Position numbers and translations under genes: made by a program. Source: a virus. Taken from it: a stretch of DNA of 64,000 bases. The stretch spans positions 1 through 64,000 of the IMG/VR virus record IMGVR_UViG_3300021963_009993; one strand, 5' to 3'. Below the pieces are notes generated by a model. The model worked only from the letters and a program-made list of their open reading frames with translations. It ran no database searches and was not told where the DNA came from. This document shows positions 8,733 to 16,899 of this stretch, in pieces; within the stretch, counting starts at the first letter, position 1; the number at the start of each line of letters is the position of its first letter.

Positions 8733-8810
8733 ATGATAGTTTTCGTCATAATTGTTTTGATATTTGTAATCGTAATAATCTCAAGCGAAAAACTAAGTTC
8801 TTCTGATTAA
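8733..8810 (+). CDS. tiny membrane peptide (25 aa)
   Basis: ATG 8733 begins at the last base after the stop of the preceding gene. The product is almost one hydrophobic helix (MIVFVIIVLIFVIVIISSEK). Its stop overlaps the 3' end of the convergent minus-strand gene. Function unknown; it may be a membrane-embedded small protein or a chance frame. Confidence 0.45.
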   Translation: MIVFVIIVLIFVIVIISSEKLSSSD

Positions 8811-9682
8811 TCACCAAGAACAACACACGGATACAACTCATCAATTGAATCCGAACCTGCCGAATCCATTATGATTATCTTTCTGACTTCAGAAAGCCAA
8901 TCCGATGGTATGTTTTTCGTCACGATAAACTTTGTAGGATAATCCTTATCTGTTTCTATTTTCCACAACCTTAGTCCAGAATTACTGACGGCATGAAAGC
9001 CAGATTCTTCACCCAAGAACAATTCTTTTGCTGCTTTATCACGCTTTTGTATTATCTCATCGTATTGCTGCCTGTCATTGTTGTATATTGATATGATTTT
9101 GCCATCTTTAACCTTCTTCTTGCTCTTCAACCAGTCACACACAGTACCATCGCAAATGGGGTGATTTTTGCATACTATGTACTCATTGTTCATCCCCGCA
9201 ATGACCTTGTAATCCTTGATGGGGAATACACTTTCGCAATGAATACATTCAACTTTTGAATCAAAATCATATTTCATTGGTGAATGTTCATTGAAGTATG
9301 TTCGTTTATCCTTGATGTAAAGTTCACGAACTCCCCCCGTACCCAGAAACATCTTGTGTTTTTCATCTTCCTCCGCATACCAAGCATCCATCAATTTCTT
9401 GGTTGCCAAATACTCTTCCATGTTAATCTGCTCAGAATTCTCAAAAGCAAATTTGAAAACTGTGCTGATACCCTTGGACATGATGATATTGCCATTCAGA
9501 CAATTCATGTCTTTTATAAATTTCCTTAATATAAGATTGTCATTTTTGTTGCCAACACACTCATGCGACAAACCAACATCGGTGTCAATTTGTATTCGCA
9601 AATACCTACACAAACCACTTGCCGTGACAAATGAAATTAATTCTTCAACATCTTTAAAAAGTTTTGTTTTGATCCTAAACAT
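8807..9682 (-). CDS. hypothetical protein with Cys pairs (291 aa)
   Basis: Start ATG 9682 after AAGGAGC. It has a probable metal site: C-x2-C (CIHCES) followed about 30 residues on by C-x5-C (CKNHPICDGTVC). The N-terminal third (LFKDVEELISFVTASG) is alpha/beta-like and the C-terminal part is acidic. No family recognised. It is followed by the 9747-9775 hairpin upstream region of another late gene. Confidence 0.65.
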   Translation of the reverse strand: MFRIKTKLFKDVEELISFVTASGLCRYLRIQIDTDVGLSHECVGNKNDNLILRKFIKDMNCLNGNIIMSKGISTVFKFAFENSEQINMEEYLATKKLMDAWYAEEDEKHKMFLGTGGVRELYIKDKRTYFNEHSPMKYDFDSKVECIHCESVFPIKDYKVIAGMNNEYIVCKNHPICDGTVCDWLKSKKKVKDGKIISIYNNDRQQYDEIIQKRDKAAKELFLGEESGFHAVSNSGLRLWKIETDKDYPTKFIVTKNIPSDWLSEVRKIIIMDSAGSDSIDELYPCVVLGD

Positions 9683-9746
9683 GATTGCTCCTTTTCTCTT
9701 CTTTGTCTTTTAACAAAAATAGAAAAAATAGCAAATATACAAACGA

Positions 9747-9775
9747 AAATCCCCTTGCTGTCAACAAGGGGATTT
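9747..9775. terminator. intrinsic terminator hairpin
   Basis: AAATCCCCTTG pairs with CAAGGGGATTT; A and T runs on both sides. It lies just downstream of the minus-strand gene ending at 9786. Confidence 0.75.
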
Positions 9776-9785
9776 AAACATTTAA

Positions 9786-10385
9786 TTAAATCTTGGGAAG
9801 TCTTGGCTTTTCTGGTCTTTTAACAGGCTTCGCATAAGCGTCAGGATTCAACCAACCCTTCTTGCCAAACAACTTGGAATAAATTCCTTCTTCTTCTGCT
9901 GGTTTTGCAGCTGGAGATGCAACTTTCAATTTCATGGAAGTCATATCAATCCACTTCTCAAGGTCTTCTGCTATGAATCTGATTTGTCTTGGCAACTCCC
10001 TCATCTTCTCAGCATGACCCGGATTTTTCAGGGAAGTATAAGGACTGGGGATTCCACAATTGTATGCCTCGCTTTGACGAACATTTACCTCAGCACCAAT
10101 TACTTTTTCTTTTAGCAATGTTAATGTTTTATCAACCATTTTCATGCCATATTGAGATGTTACCATGTTCAACTCACTAACAAGTCCATCCAATATTGTT
10201 TTTGTTTTTTTAATCATGGAATTATGTTGCTGCTTGAATTCTGTACACTCACTCTTGTCTGAATGGTCAATCTTAAGTAATAAATCTTGTAACTTGCTGT
10301 TGCCCTCATTTGCTATGTCAATAGCACCTTGCAAAACATCACTTGAATAAACCGACTCATTTAACCATTCATGAAAGTTTTTCAT
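9786..10385 (-). CDS. capsid-leader protein of unknown function (199 aa)
   Basis: The start ATG 10385 gives the leader MKNFHEWLNES, with TGGAGAAAT upstream; a start 12 bases earlier is possible but less good. The leader contains L-N-E, the T4 gp21-type cleavage pattern. The body is helical, with long charged helices, and a Pro/Ala/Lys-rich C-terminus (AKPVKRPEKPRLPKI). No catalytic motif is visible. Probably an internal virion protein. Confidence 0.65.
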   Translation of the reverse strand: MKNFHEWLNESVYSSDVLQGAIDIANEGNSKLQDLLLKIDHSDKSECTEFKQQHNSMIKKTKTILDGLVSELNMVTSQYGMKMVDKTLTLLKEKVIGAEVNVRQSEAYNCGIPSPYTSLKNPGHAEKMRELPRQIRFIAEDLEKWIDMTSMKLKVASPAAKPAEEEGIYSKLFGKKGWLNPDAYAKPVKRPEKPRLPKI

Positions 10386-10453
10386 TGATTTCTCCAAATA
10401 ATTAACTTATAATTGCCATAAACTATATCATATATAGATGAAAAAGGTGAAAA

Positions 10454-10723
10454 ATGGACATCAAATTTATCAATTGGCTCAACAACAGACTCTACAACGA
10501 ATACAATATGGCAGATGCAAAAGAAATGGCTGCATCACTAAAAATCGATATTTCAAAATACGATCCAAAAGAATTAGTCATGGGAATCAATGTTGAAAAG
10601 GAACACAACAAAGACAAGGACATTGATGTTGTAAAAAAGAAAGAAGATGTTTTAAAAATAGCCTTGGCACATTTGCGTGAAGACCCCAAGTATTACACCA
10701 AACTCAAAAAAGTAGAAGCATGA
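10454..10723 (+). CDS. DUF5661-like protein
   Basis: 89 residues with GVNVEKEH-like and KIALAHLREDPKYYTKL segments. The second is typical of the phage/bacterial DUF5661 family. AAGGTG precedes the ATG. The N-terminus MDIKFINWLNNRLYNE is similar to the capsid-leader motif but less clear. It overlaps the next gene by ATGA (10720). No activity is known for this family. Confidence 0.65.
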   Translation: MDIKFINWLNNRLYNEYNMADAKEMAASLKIDISKYDPKELVMGINVEKEHNKDKDIDVVKKKEDVLKIALAHLREDPKYYTKLKKVEA

Positions 10724-10893
10724 CACTCGTCATACAACAAAAAGTAATTGATGATGCCTATGTCAACAAATGGGTCTGGCACATCATCGATGAAGAAAGA
10801 AAAATACATATCAAAGGCGAAGAAAAAACCCTCAAAGAATGCCACGAAAAAGGTTTGGTTCACCTACACAAATTAAATAAAAAGAAAAAATGA
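10720..10893 (+). CDS. hypothetical protein (57 aa)
   Basis: Starts in the ATGA overlap of the DUF5661-like gene. Basic C-terminus (HLHKLNKKKK) and one WVWHIIDEERKIHIKG segment. No family recognised; coupling supports translation. Confidence 0.5.
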   Translation: MTLVIQQKVIDDAYVNKWVWHIIDEERKIHIKGEEKTLKECHEKGLVHLHKLNKKKK

Positions 10894-10957
10894 TATAGTT
10901 TTATATCAAGATATATCACAAAAAAAGTTGTAATGAATTGGTTCATCCTTAACACTA
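10891..10957 (+). promoter_or_regulatory. phased-decamer promoter 1
   Basis: Three 10-bp repeats with GATATA/TATATC cores, an A tract, GTTGT at 10927, and AACACTA at 10951, exactly 24 bases from G to the start of the -10-like box. Drives the genes from 11000. Confidence 0.8.
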
Positions 10958-10999
10958 GTGTTAGGGATGATTCCGTTTACTACAACCACTCGGTGCGCC

Positions 11000-11101
11000 A
11001 TGTATGAAAATGCGGTAGTTACTGATAAATCTGTATGGGATGTTGGATTTTGTACAATCGCTGAAATCAGTCACTACGGCAACGAAGGATTCTGTGCATA
11101 A
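11000..11101 (+). CDS. small hypothetical protein (33 aa)
   Basis: MYENAVVTDKSVWDVGFCTI... from ATG 11000 to TAA 11099-11101. An in-frame ATG at 10967 is possible but would sit almost at the transcription start of promoter 1. Weak ribosome-binding site. Function unknown. Fits the short gap before the next gene. Confidence 0.4.
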   Translation: MYENAVVTDKSVWDVGFCTIAEISHYGNEGFCA

Positions 11102-11112
11102 AGGAGAACAAC

Positions 11113-11454
11113 ATGGACGCTGAATGCATCAAGAATCGTATTTCTTCTTTGCTACCACCAGAAATACAAGCAGTAGTTGGGCTGGAGGCAGACCTATTGG
11201 GTGAAGTGTGTGTAGTTTCCCGTAAATTTGAAAAGCCCGTTGAGGAGCGTAGACTGGCTGCGCTTGGCCCCAAGCCCACAACAATTGATGAAATTCTAGC
11301 TTACAAAAAGCGAAGATGTGCAATGGGATATGATGAGGTATGTGAAACTATAGCCAAGATAAAAGAGACGGCCAAAATCTTGCGGAAAAATGGTATCCGC
11401 TATAAGACTATCGACAGAGGAATGCGATTGATAGTCCTATCCATCCGGTCTTAA
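11113..11454 (+). CDS. hypothetical protein (113 aa)
   Basis: ATG 11113 after AAGGAGAACAAC. The C-terminal half is basic and helical (ETIAKIKETAKILRKNGIRYK), compatible with nucleic-acid binding, but no family is recognised. First full-length gene under promoter 1; a GC-rich terminator follows. Confidence 0.6.
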   Translation: MDAECIKNRISSLLPPEIQAVVGLEADLLGEVCVVSRKFEKPVEERRLAALGPKPTTIDEILAYKKRRCAMGYDEVCETIAKIKETAKILRKNGIRYKTIDRGMRLIVLSIRS

Positions 11455-11464
11455 ATTGGAAATA

Positions 11465-11490
11465 CGGGGGAACGCCCCTTCCCCCGCTTT
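11465..11490 (+). terminator. GC-rich hairpin terminator
   Basis: GGGGGAA pairs with TTCCCCC, followed by a T-rich segment. Lies between the genes ending at 11454 and starting at 11550. Confidence 0.65.
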
Positions 11491-11549
11491 CTTGTGCTAT
11501 CATAAAAAACCACTCTACAGGTGTCCTTACCACTAACTGGGAGAACAGC

Positions 11550-11999
11550 ATGGCAAGCAAGAAGCAACGGATTAAGAACATCAATGCAATCCTTGCCAAC
11601 ATGAGTGCGAGTGATCTGCCCCAATTACAAAGGAATGTCTACAAGTACACAAAATGCGGTGCATTCGTTGAATTCAATACTTTTGCCAATGTTGTATACA
11701 CAGAAGATGTTGATGAACTAAAACCAGAAGACATCGAATCAGTTGTTGTCGGTTCTATTGTCGAAGGAACCGATGTGCAAACAGAAAGCCATGTTGTCGA
11801 TATCAATGTCACTTCCATGAAGAAGGTGGTGAAGGCATTCTCTGATGCACTAGAAAGTGTCGAGGAAGAAGCACTACAAATATGGAATGACACACATGGA
11901 TGTGAAGGTTGTCAAAAACATTTGGAACTTGATGAACATGATGTTGTGCCTGTGTGGAGCGATTGCCCTGAATGCAAAGGTCAAGGCACAATAATCTGA
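11550..11999 (+). CDS. hypothetical protein with C-terminal Cys pairs
   Basis: 149 residues, ATG after GGGAGAAC. C-terminus has CEGCQKH and CPECKGQG, two C-x2-C pairs that could form a zinc site similar to a DnaJ-type half motif. The rest has KSVVKAF-like helices and acidic patches. No family recognised. Followed directly by the paralogue family at 12012. Confidence 0.6.
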   Translation: MASKKQRIKNINAILANMSASDLPQLQRNVYKYTKCGAFVEFNTFANVVYTEDVDELKPEDIESVVVGSIVEGTDVQTESHVVDINVTSMKKVVKAFSDALESVEEEALQIWNDTHGCEGCQKHLELDEHDVVPVWSDCPECKGQGTII

Positions 12000-12011
12000 A
12001 TGGAGTCTACC

Positions 12012-12635
12012 ATGTACGATATTGACTACGATTATGACACTAATCTCACCAAAGCCGTTGTTGTGTCTAATTTTGCTATGGATGAAATACTTGACTATGA
12101 CCTTATGGAAATCGTTAATGCAGATGTTGACTTTTTCAAAAGGATGATAGTTTGGGCAAATAAAAAAATGGGTTTAAAGCAGCCAAAAATAATAAATTTT
12201 AATTTTGAAGAAATGTATCCAGTTCAATTAGAAGATGAGAATGTAAGAAAAAACCTTGGCGAAAAAGGTTGGGGTTTTGCATGCTTCCAACAAAAAGATT
12301 TGTTTCGTATTACTATAGACAAGCAAACAACCTCTTTCGAGTCATGTATAACCAAGGATAAAATTTGCTTGGTTGAGATTCTATTGGAATTAGTTTCTTG
12401 GTCACTTGTTATGAGTGCATTAAATGGATTAAAAAAACAAGAAATCATTCAACTAATCAAAACTAAAATATGCTCTGCTTACAAGGCAGATGGCAAAAAC
12501 TTGTTTAAGGCTTTCTCCAATCATCCAATAGAAATGCCTACAGACAAGAGAATACCCAATTTATACTTGGAACTTTACAACAAGCTGCCACCCGATCAAC
12601 AAAAGTCTCTCATGGAAGCACTTGGAATCAAATAA
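12012..12635 (+). CDS. member 1 of a local paralogue family (LPPDQQ tail)
   Basis: 207 residues. The ATG at 12012 is chosen because TGGAGTC lies ahead; an upstream in-frame ATG at 12000 touches the previous stop. Ends with the sequence YLELYNKLPPDQQKSLMEAL, which recurs with small changes in the genes at 12649, 13569 and 14722. The middle has a Trp/Phe-rich core (KGWGFACFQQKDLFRITID). Unknown family; four copies in 3 kb point to recent duplication and divergence. Confidence 0.65.
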   Translation: MYDIDYDYDTNLTKAVVVSNFAMDEILDYDLMEIVNADVDFFKRMIVWANKKMGLKQPKIINFNFEEMYPVQLEDENVRKNLGEKGWGFACFQQKDLFRITIDKQTTSFESCITKDKICLVEILLELVSWSLVMSALNGLKKQEIIQLIKTKICSAYKADGKNLFKAFSNHPIEMPTDKRIPNLYLELYNKLPPDQQKSLMEALGIK

Positions 12636-12648
12636 AAAGGAGTTTGTC

Positions 12649-13224
12649 ATGTCTGATTTTTTCACAAATGATGATATTGAAATTGAAAACAACCTTTCAC
12701 CAGAATTTGGTTTTAATAACAAATTGCTTAAAGCTTATGTTGAATGGACTCAAAAGCAGTTGGATTTTGTGAACGAAAACAAAAAAAAATTCATATTTTA
12801 TTCAATCAAATTGGAAGATTGCGAGAATGAATTAATCCGTCAGATCATTTCGGAAAAGGGTTATTACTACAAAGGAGGTTGGAGAAACACAACCGAAATA
12901 ACCTTCTTGGAAAATCACAAATCATTCGTTTCTTTAGTAAGTTTAACTCCAAAAATTGTCGATTTTAAAACCATACTTTTAGAATTAATTGGATGGGGTT
13001 TTTTCCCAGAACAGTTTTTATCATACGAAAGAAACATAATAGTTTGCAAGAAAATGATACAAAAAAAAGTGATTGATGCTTATGAATTGTTTAATGAAAA
13101 GGAATTCATATTAAATGTTGCTGATGTTGTCCTAACAAAAATACCAGATGCATATTTGGAAATGTATAACAAGTTGCCACCCGATCAACAAAAGTCTCTC
13201 ATGGAAGCACTTGGAGTAAAATAA
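12649..13224 (+). CDS. member 2 of the paralogue family (LPPDQQ tail)
   Basis: 191 residues from ATG 12649 after AAAGGAG. Clear relative of the previous gene, both in the core (DCENELIRQIISEKGYYYKG) and in the C-terminal 25 residues ending in SLMEALGVK. Its stop is followed by a GTG-initiated gene. Unknown function. Confidence 0.65.
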   Translation: MSDFFTNDDIEIENNLSPEFGFNNKLLKAYVEWTQKQLDFVNENKKKFIFYSIKLEDCENELIRQIISEKGYYYKGGWRNTTEITFLENHKSFVSLVSLTPKIVDFKTILLELIGWGFFPEQFLSYERNIIVCKKMIQKKVIDAYELFNEKEFILNVADVVLTKIPDAYLEMYNKLPPDQQKSLMEALGVK

Positions 13225-13572
13225 GTGTTCAGTTTTAAAACAAAAGAATTTAAAAAAGATGAATGGCTGATAACATTGAGCTACGAAGGAGATGGTTTAA
13301 TAGGCAAATATAAAAACGAAGTAGATGATGAAGAAGGGGATGTTCCTCTTCTGACATTGAAAGTGTTTGAATCAAATACCCAAAGGCTGAAAACGAAATG
13401 CTATTTGAGGCCAACAGATGATTCCAAAAAACTGAATTCTGCTCTGCCGATGGTACATGAAGCTATTGTCAACCAAAAGAACCGTGATAAATTCTTTTGG
13501 GAAAGATTCATGTACCTCCATATCCACCAAGGAAAAGTCAAACTAGACTGCCCCAAGGGAGAACCAGAGTGA
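13225..13572 (+). CDS. hypothetical protein (115 aa), GTG start
   Basis: Starts at GTG 13225 just after TTGGAGTAAAATAA of the preceding gene. The protein has a beta-rich start (WLITLSYEGDGLIGKY) and an acidic segment. It does not have the LPPDQQ tail. Its stop overlaps the next start (GTGA). Function unknown; operon context links it to the paralogue family. Confidence 0.55.
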   Translation: MFSFKTKEFKKDEWLITLSYEGDGLIGKYKNEVDDEEGDVPLLTLKVFESNTQRLKTKCYLRPTDDSKKLNSALPMVHEAIVNQKNRDKFFWERFMYLHIHQGKVKLDCPKGEPE

Positions 13573-14135
13573 GTGATATCATCCCAATATCTGAAGGAGA
13601 TAACATTCAAAATGTATTTAATTTTGTTTACTCAAGTCAGGTAATATCCAAAGAGAATCCAATCAAACTAAAGGCTTCCAAAATATTAATACCGGGGTAC
13701 ACACTCTATGTAACATCTTCAAATCCACAATCACTATCAGTTGTAAGCATGTGTATTTATTCAAATAGAAGTTGGGAAGACGATACTGTTGAATACTTCT
13801 CGCTGGATGAGAAATTCAAAATAATTGATGATTGCGTCTTTGTTGAATCATTCAACAAAAAACTAGTCAAACTATTTCAAAAAGGTGCAGAACTTGTTTT
13901 CTTGTGCAACAACTATTCAACGGATGGAGAATGGTGGGATGATTCATATGAGCAAAGAATCAAATTGTCAGAAAATTCAGATTATTTTGAGATCGCTCTG
14001 CCAAGAACAATTGAATTTTGCAGAAAGAATGTAACATTCAGAAATGAGAAAGGAATTCCACCAGAATACATGGAACTCTACAACAAGCTACCACCAGAAC
14101 AAAAAGAATCGCTTCTACAAGGATTTAAACAATGA
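13569..14135 (+). CDS. member 3 of the paralogue family (LPPEQK tail), GTG start
   Basis: 188 residues from GTG 13569, which overlaps the preceding TGA and follows GGGAGAACC. Ends with IPPEYMELYNKLPPEQKESL, the family signature. The body differs from members 1 and 2. Its stop overlaps the ATG of the metallopeptidase gene (ATGA), so these are translated together. Confidence 0.6.
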   Translation: MSDIIPISEGDNIQNVFNFVYSSQVISKENPIKLKASKILIPGYTLYVTSSNPQSLSVVSMCIYSNRSWEDDTVEYFSLDEKFKIIDDCVFVESFNKKLVKLFQKGAELVFLCNNYSTDGEWWDDSYEQRIKLSENSDYFEIALPRTIEFCRKNVTFRNEKGIPPEYMELYNKLPPEQKESLLQGFKQ

Positions 14136-14710
14136 ATACAATTTTTTTATTGTTTTTGTTCTTCCAAACCCCATACAACAAGTACATCCTAATCAAATCG
14201 AATGATGTATCTTTTTACCTCAATCCAAGTTTCGCACACAAAAAGAATGATGTTTTCAATCTAGTTGATATGCAAACATCCAATCTAAGATTGAAACTCA
14301 ACAACAGAACATACGACTTGCTGAGAAAAACCAAGGTATTTCTTAATTTCAAAGACAATTCAAAAGCACTTTCTTACTTCCATCCAGCAAAATCAAAAGC
14401 CTTCGACATACCACAAAAGGCAGAAAGCATCGAGTTTCTTGATGAAGATGGGTTTTTCAAAGACAAAAAAGGTTTGATATTATTGCATGAATTAGCCCAC
14501 GCATATCACTACACATTCTTGAGGGATAATACTGTTAGTGCTACTTACAAGAAGGCAAAAGACAATCAATTGTATGATTCAAATGCTTATATCATGTCTG
14601 ACCACAGGGAATACTTCGCTGAACTTGCTGTTTTGTATGCGAGGGATAGAATTGCCTTGAGAAAGAAAGACAGTAACGGCTACGATCTTGTTAAACAACT
14701 TTTTAACTAG
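14132..14710 (+). CDS. putative zinc metallopeptidase with N-terminal hydrophobic segment
   Basis: 192 residues. An N-terminal hydrophobic stretch (MNTIFLLFLFF) could be a signal anchor. The active-site motif is H119-E-L-A-H123, with a downstream H-R-E160-Y-F-A-E164 that could supply the third ligand, as in gluzincins of the anthrax lethal factor/Pro-Pro endopeptidase type. It would cleave peptides in the periplasm or outside. It sits in the LPPDQQ family operon, so those proteins may be partners or substrates, which is inference. The family assignment is by motif only. Confidence 0.65.
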   Translation: MNTIFLLFLFFQTPYNKYILIKSNDVSFYLNPSFAHKKNDVFNLVDMQTSNLRLKLNNRTYDLLRKTKVFLNFKDNSKALSYFHPAKSKAFDIPQKAESIEFLDEDGFFKDKKGLILLHELAHAYHYTFLRDNTVSATYKKAKDNQLYDSNAYIMSDHREYFAELAVLYARDRIALRKKDSNGYDLVKQLFN

Positions 14711-14721
14711 CGAGGTCAATC

Positions 14722-15117
14722 ATGACTATCAAGAAGTATGCTTCAAATCCAAAAAGGGAAATATTCCTCAAAAGAGCGGAAGGTAATGCTTTTGTCATTT
14801 TGGCTACCGCCATGCATTATGCTCCCATGTTTGGCATAGATAAAAAACATTTGCACAAAGAAATGACGAGTGGAAATTACGAAAACCTTATTCAAGTTTT
14901 TGACAAATACTTTGGTGTTTTGTTTGACATCATCTTGGAAGATGAGGAAGAAATAGATGAAGAACAAGAAGATTTGCTAGAATTTCTGCTTCAGAAGAAG
15001 AGGGAAGAAAATAAGATAACTAAGATACCTGAAGAATACCGCAATTTATATCACAAATTGCCACCTGAACAACAAAGGATACTCATGGAAGAATTTGTCA
15101 AACAAAATAAAGGTTGA
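14722..15117 (+). CDS. member 4 of the paralogue family (LPPEQQ tail)
   Basis: 131 residues, ATG after GCGAGGTC. Ends with IPEEYRNLYHKLPPEQQRIL, the family tail. The body is short and acidic near residues 70-90 (EDEEEIDEEQEDLLEF). It overlaps the following gene's upstream region. Function unknown. Confidence 0.6.
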   Translation: MTIKKYASNPKREIFLKRAEGNAFVILATAMHYAPMFGIDKKHLHKEMTSGNYENLIQVFDKYFGVLFDIILEDEEEIDEEQEDLLEFLLQKKREENKITKIPEEYRNLYHKLPPEQQRILMEEFVKQNKG

Positions 15118-15136
15118 TGCAAGAGAGGAACTCACC

Positions 15137-15901
15137 ATGTTGAAAAGAGGAACAACAAGAGAAGATGGAAAGATTTTTTATGCCTACAGAAAGAGGAAAA
15201 ACAAACCAACCAAGGAAATTTGGTTGACCAAAGAACAATTTGAAAAATGGGAAACAACCAGAAAGAAATACAGAGATAATGGATTAAATGCATACAAAAA
15301 AGAACAAATGAAACTGCCCAAGGAAGAAAGGAATGTCCTCGGCAAATACAATCCTGAAAATGGTTTGTATTTCATTCAAATCTTCTGTAATGCCAAGATA
15401 CGATATGGAACATGGGAAGAAGTACAAGAATTCAGGGAAAGGCGCAAACGAAACCAAAGAATTGCATCCAAGAGAAGAAAAACCGAAACTCCTTTGCCAA
15501 CGGTCTGTGTGGGTGACAAACATCCAACCGATGAAAATCTTATTGTTATCAAGATAAGATACAACAAAGTCTTTTATGGGCCTCCAGAAAAGCTGGAGCA
15601 TAGGAAACAACAACAAAAAATTTGGCATAAGAAACATTGTGAGAAATTCAATAAAGTTGAACAATATAAAAAAATAAGACAAGAGAAGTTGAAATTTCTC
15701 AATGAAAATCCTCATCTCAAATTCAAGAGAGGAGATGTCAATCCCGTCACATCTCAAAGATTTTGGGGATACACCACACTTGGCAATGAAAATTGGCTAA
15801 CAATAGAAAATTTTGAAAAAAAGAAGGAGAGAGAAAGGCAGAAAGGAAAAAGAAGACAGCTGGTGCTTCAAAACAAAAAGTTGCAAAGTAAAGCAACTTA
15901 A
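15137..15901 (+). CDS. Lys-rich protein with four repeats of a G-x-x-x-P-x-x-x-L-Y-F module
   Basis: 254 residues from ATG 15137 after AGAGGAAC. Four copies of a 50-65 residue module of the pattern G-(D/K)-x-(N/H)-P...(L/R)-x-F/W, ending in W-L-T or W-G-T and a basic helix. The protein is very basic, so nucleic acid binding is likely but not shown. The gene at 21602-22075 has three modules of the same kind. No known family name. Its 3' end contains promoter 13. Confidence 0.6.
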   Translation: MLKRGTTREDGKIFYAYRKRKNKPTKEIWLTKEQFEKWETTRKKYRDNGLNAYKKEQMKLPKEERNVLGKYNPENGLYFIQIFCNAKIRYGTWEEVQEFRERRKRNQRIASKRRKTETPLPTVCVGDKHPTDENLIVIKIRYNKVFYGPPEKLEHRKQQQKIWHKKHCEKFNKVEQYKKIRQEKLKFLNENPHLKFKRGDVNPVTSQRFWGYTTLGNENWLTIENFEKKKERERQKGKRRQLVLQNKKLQSKAT

Positions 15902-15910
15902 TATACACTA
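15871..15910 (+). promoter_or_regulatory. core promoter with GTTGC and TACACTA at fixed spacing
   Basis: An A tract, GTTGC at 15880 and TACACTA at 15904, the same 24-base offset as in the phased-decamer promoters, but without decamers. Lies in the 3' end of the repeat-protein gene and precedes 15945. Confidence 0.6.
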
Positions 15911-15935
15911 CTCTTGTGTTTAAACCACACAAGAG
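15911..15935. other. hairpin in 5' leader
   Basis: CTCTTGTG pairs with CACAAGAG, right at the expected transcription start of the promoter at 15904. It would form at the 5' end of the mRNA. Confidence 0.5.
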
Positions 15936-15944
15936 GGTGCAGCA

Positions 15945-16154
15945 ATGAAGACAGATTCAGGCTACAATGTTGCAGAATCATTCCATGTCGATAATGGAAT
16001 ACAATTGATTCGTGTTGAGAGGGATGGATTCCTTCACAACCATGTAACATGGCTGATGAATGAGCAAGGCAATTGCTCTGATGGCAACTACTTTGAAACC
16101 AAAGAAGCTGCCGAAAAGGATTTCCAAAATAGGAAAAATAGCTACAAGGTGTAA
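15945..16154 (+). CDS. hypothetical protein (69 aa)
   Basis: ATG after GAGGGTGC. Contains HNHVTWLMNEQGNCSDGNYF then TKEAAEKDFQNRK. The ending resembles the FKNKQEATAFAEKN end of the next gene, so the two may share a small domain. Function unknown. Confidence 0.55.
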   Translation: MKTDSGYNVAESFHVDNGIQLIRVERDGFLHNHVTWLMNEQGNCSDGNYFETKEAAEKDFQNRKNSYKV

Positions 16155-16158
16155 TATC

Positions 16159-16431
16159 ATGCCTAGCAAGATCATCAAGGTTAACCCGGAACATGATGCC
16201 GTCAAGGGTTCTGAAAAACATGACATACCCAAGCCTTTTGAGGTTGGGCACTACAAGTTCTTTCCTTGCAGTTTGAGTGTAAACACCAAGAATGGTCTTA
16301 AATACTTCCTTCTCTGTCGTGGAATATCTGGCTTGTGGTTGCCCGAAACCAAATCACCCAGATTCAAAAATAAACAAGAAGCAACTGCATTTGCAGAAAA
16401 AAACAAAGACCTGTCAATTAAGCCTTGGTAA
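16159..16431 (+). CDS. hypothetical protein (90 aa)
   Basis: ATG 16159 after AAGGTG. Contains YFLLCRGISGLWLPETKSP and a helix with KQEATAFAEKN. The end part resembles the previous gene. It is followed at once by promoter 2. Function unknown. Confidence 0.55.
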   Translation: MPSKIIKVNPEHDAVKGSEKHDIPKPFEVGHYKFFPCSLSVNTKNGLKYFLLCRGISGLWLPETKSPRFKNKQEATAFAEKNKDLSIKPW

Positions 16432-16433
16432 AC

Positions 16434-16490
16434 TGATATCAAAAGATATAACAATAAAAGTTGTTGTGTAGTTTCTGATTGATTACACTA
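16434..16490 (+). promoter_or_regulatory. phased-decamer promoter 2
   Basis: Two decamers with GATAT cores, an A tract, GTTGT at 16460 and TACACTA at 16484 (offset 24). Precedes the zinc-ribbon gene at 16515. Confidence 0.8.
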
Positions 16491-16514
16491 GTTTTGTAAT
16501 AACGGGGGCTGCAC

Positions 16515-16697
16515 ATGGAAGACCTTAAGTGTAATTGCCCAAACTGTGGCAAACGAATTAATGTTGAGCTTTATCGTGTTGCAGTCATGCAATTCAAAAG
16601 GAAATGCCGTAATTGCGGTGATAGGTGGCAAATTCTGGCTAAACCACTCCAAAACAAAGGTTGTTTAGTTCATGTGCTTTCTTTCGTCAAGATTTAG
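16515..16697 (+). CDS. small zinc-ribbon protein
   Basis: 60 residues with CPNCGK near the start and CRNCGDRW in the middle, giving a C-x2-C...C-x2-C zinc ribbon. The zinc ribbon may bind nucleic acid or another protein. Start ATG 16515 lies 24 bases after the promoter 2 -10 box. Confidence 0.65.
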   Translation: MEDLKCNCPNCGKRINVELYRVAVMQFKRKCRNCGDRWQILAKPLQNKGCLVHVLSFVKI

Positions 16698-16706
16698 GAG
16701 CATCTG

Positions 16707-16889
16707 ATGAAACCAAGGATTAGGTACAAGGTTGAACTGGAATACGAAACGATGTCAGGCAACAAAGCTGTGCGTGTCTATGCTGTTGCTGCAACCAATG
16801 ACAAAAGTGCAATCAACTACGCACAAATCCGCATAGAAAGGCTCAAAGACTTCAAGAAAACAATATCTGCTACCGCTGTTGAAGTTTAA
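16707..16889 (+). CDS. hypothetical protein (60 aa)
   Basis: ATG after TTAGGAGC. Basic protein, start MKPRIRYKVELEYETMSGNK, then a helix NDKSAINYAQIRIERLKD. Probably a small beta-alpha fold. Function unknown. Confidence 0.55.
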   Translation: MKPRIRYKVELEYETMSGNKAVRVYAVAATNDKSAINYAQIRIERLKDFKKTISATAVEV

Positions 16890-16899
16890 TCGGTGTCTC

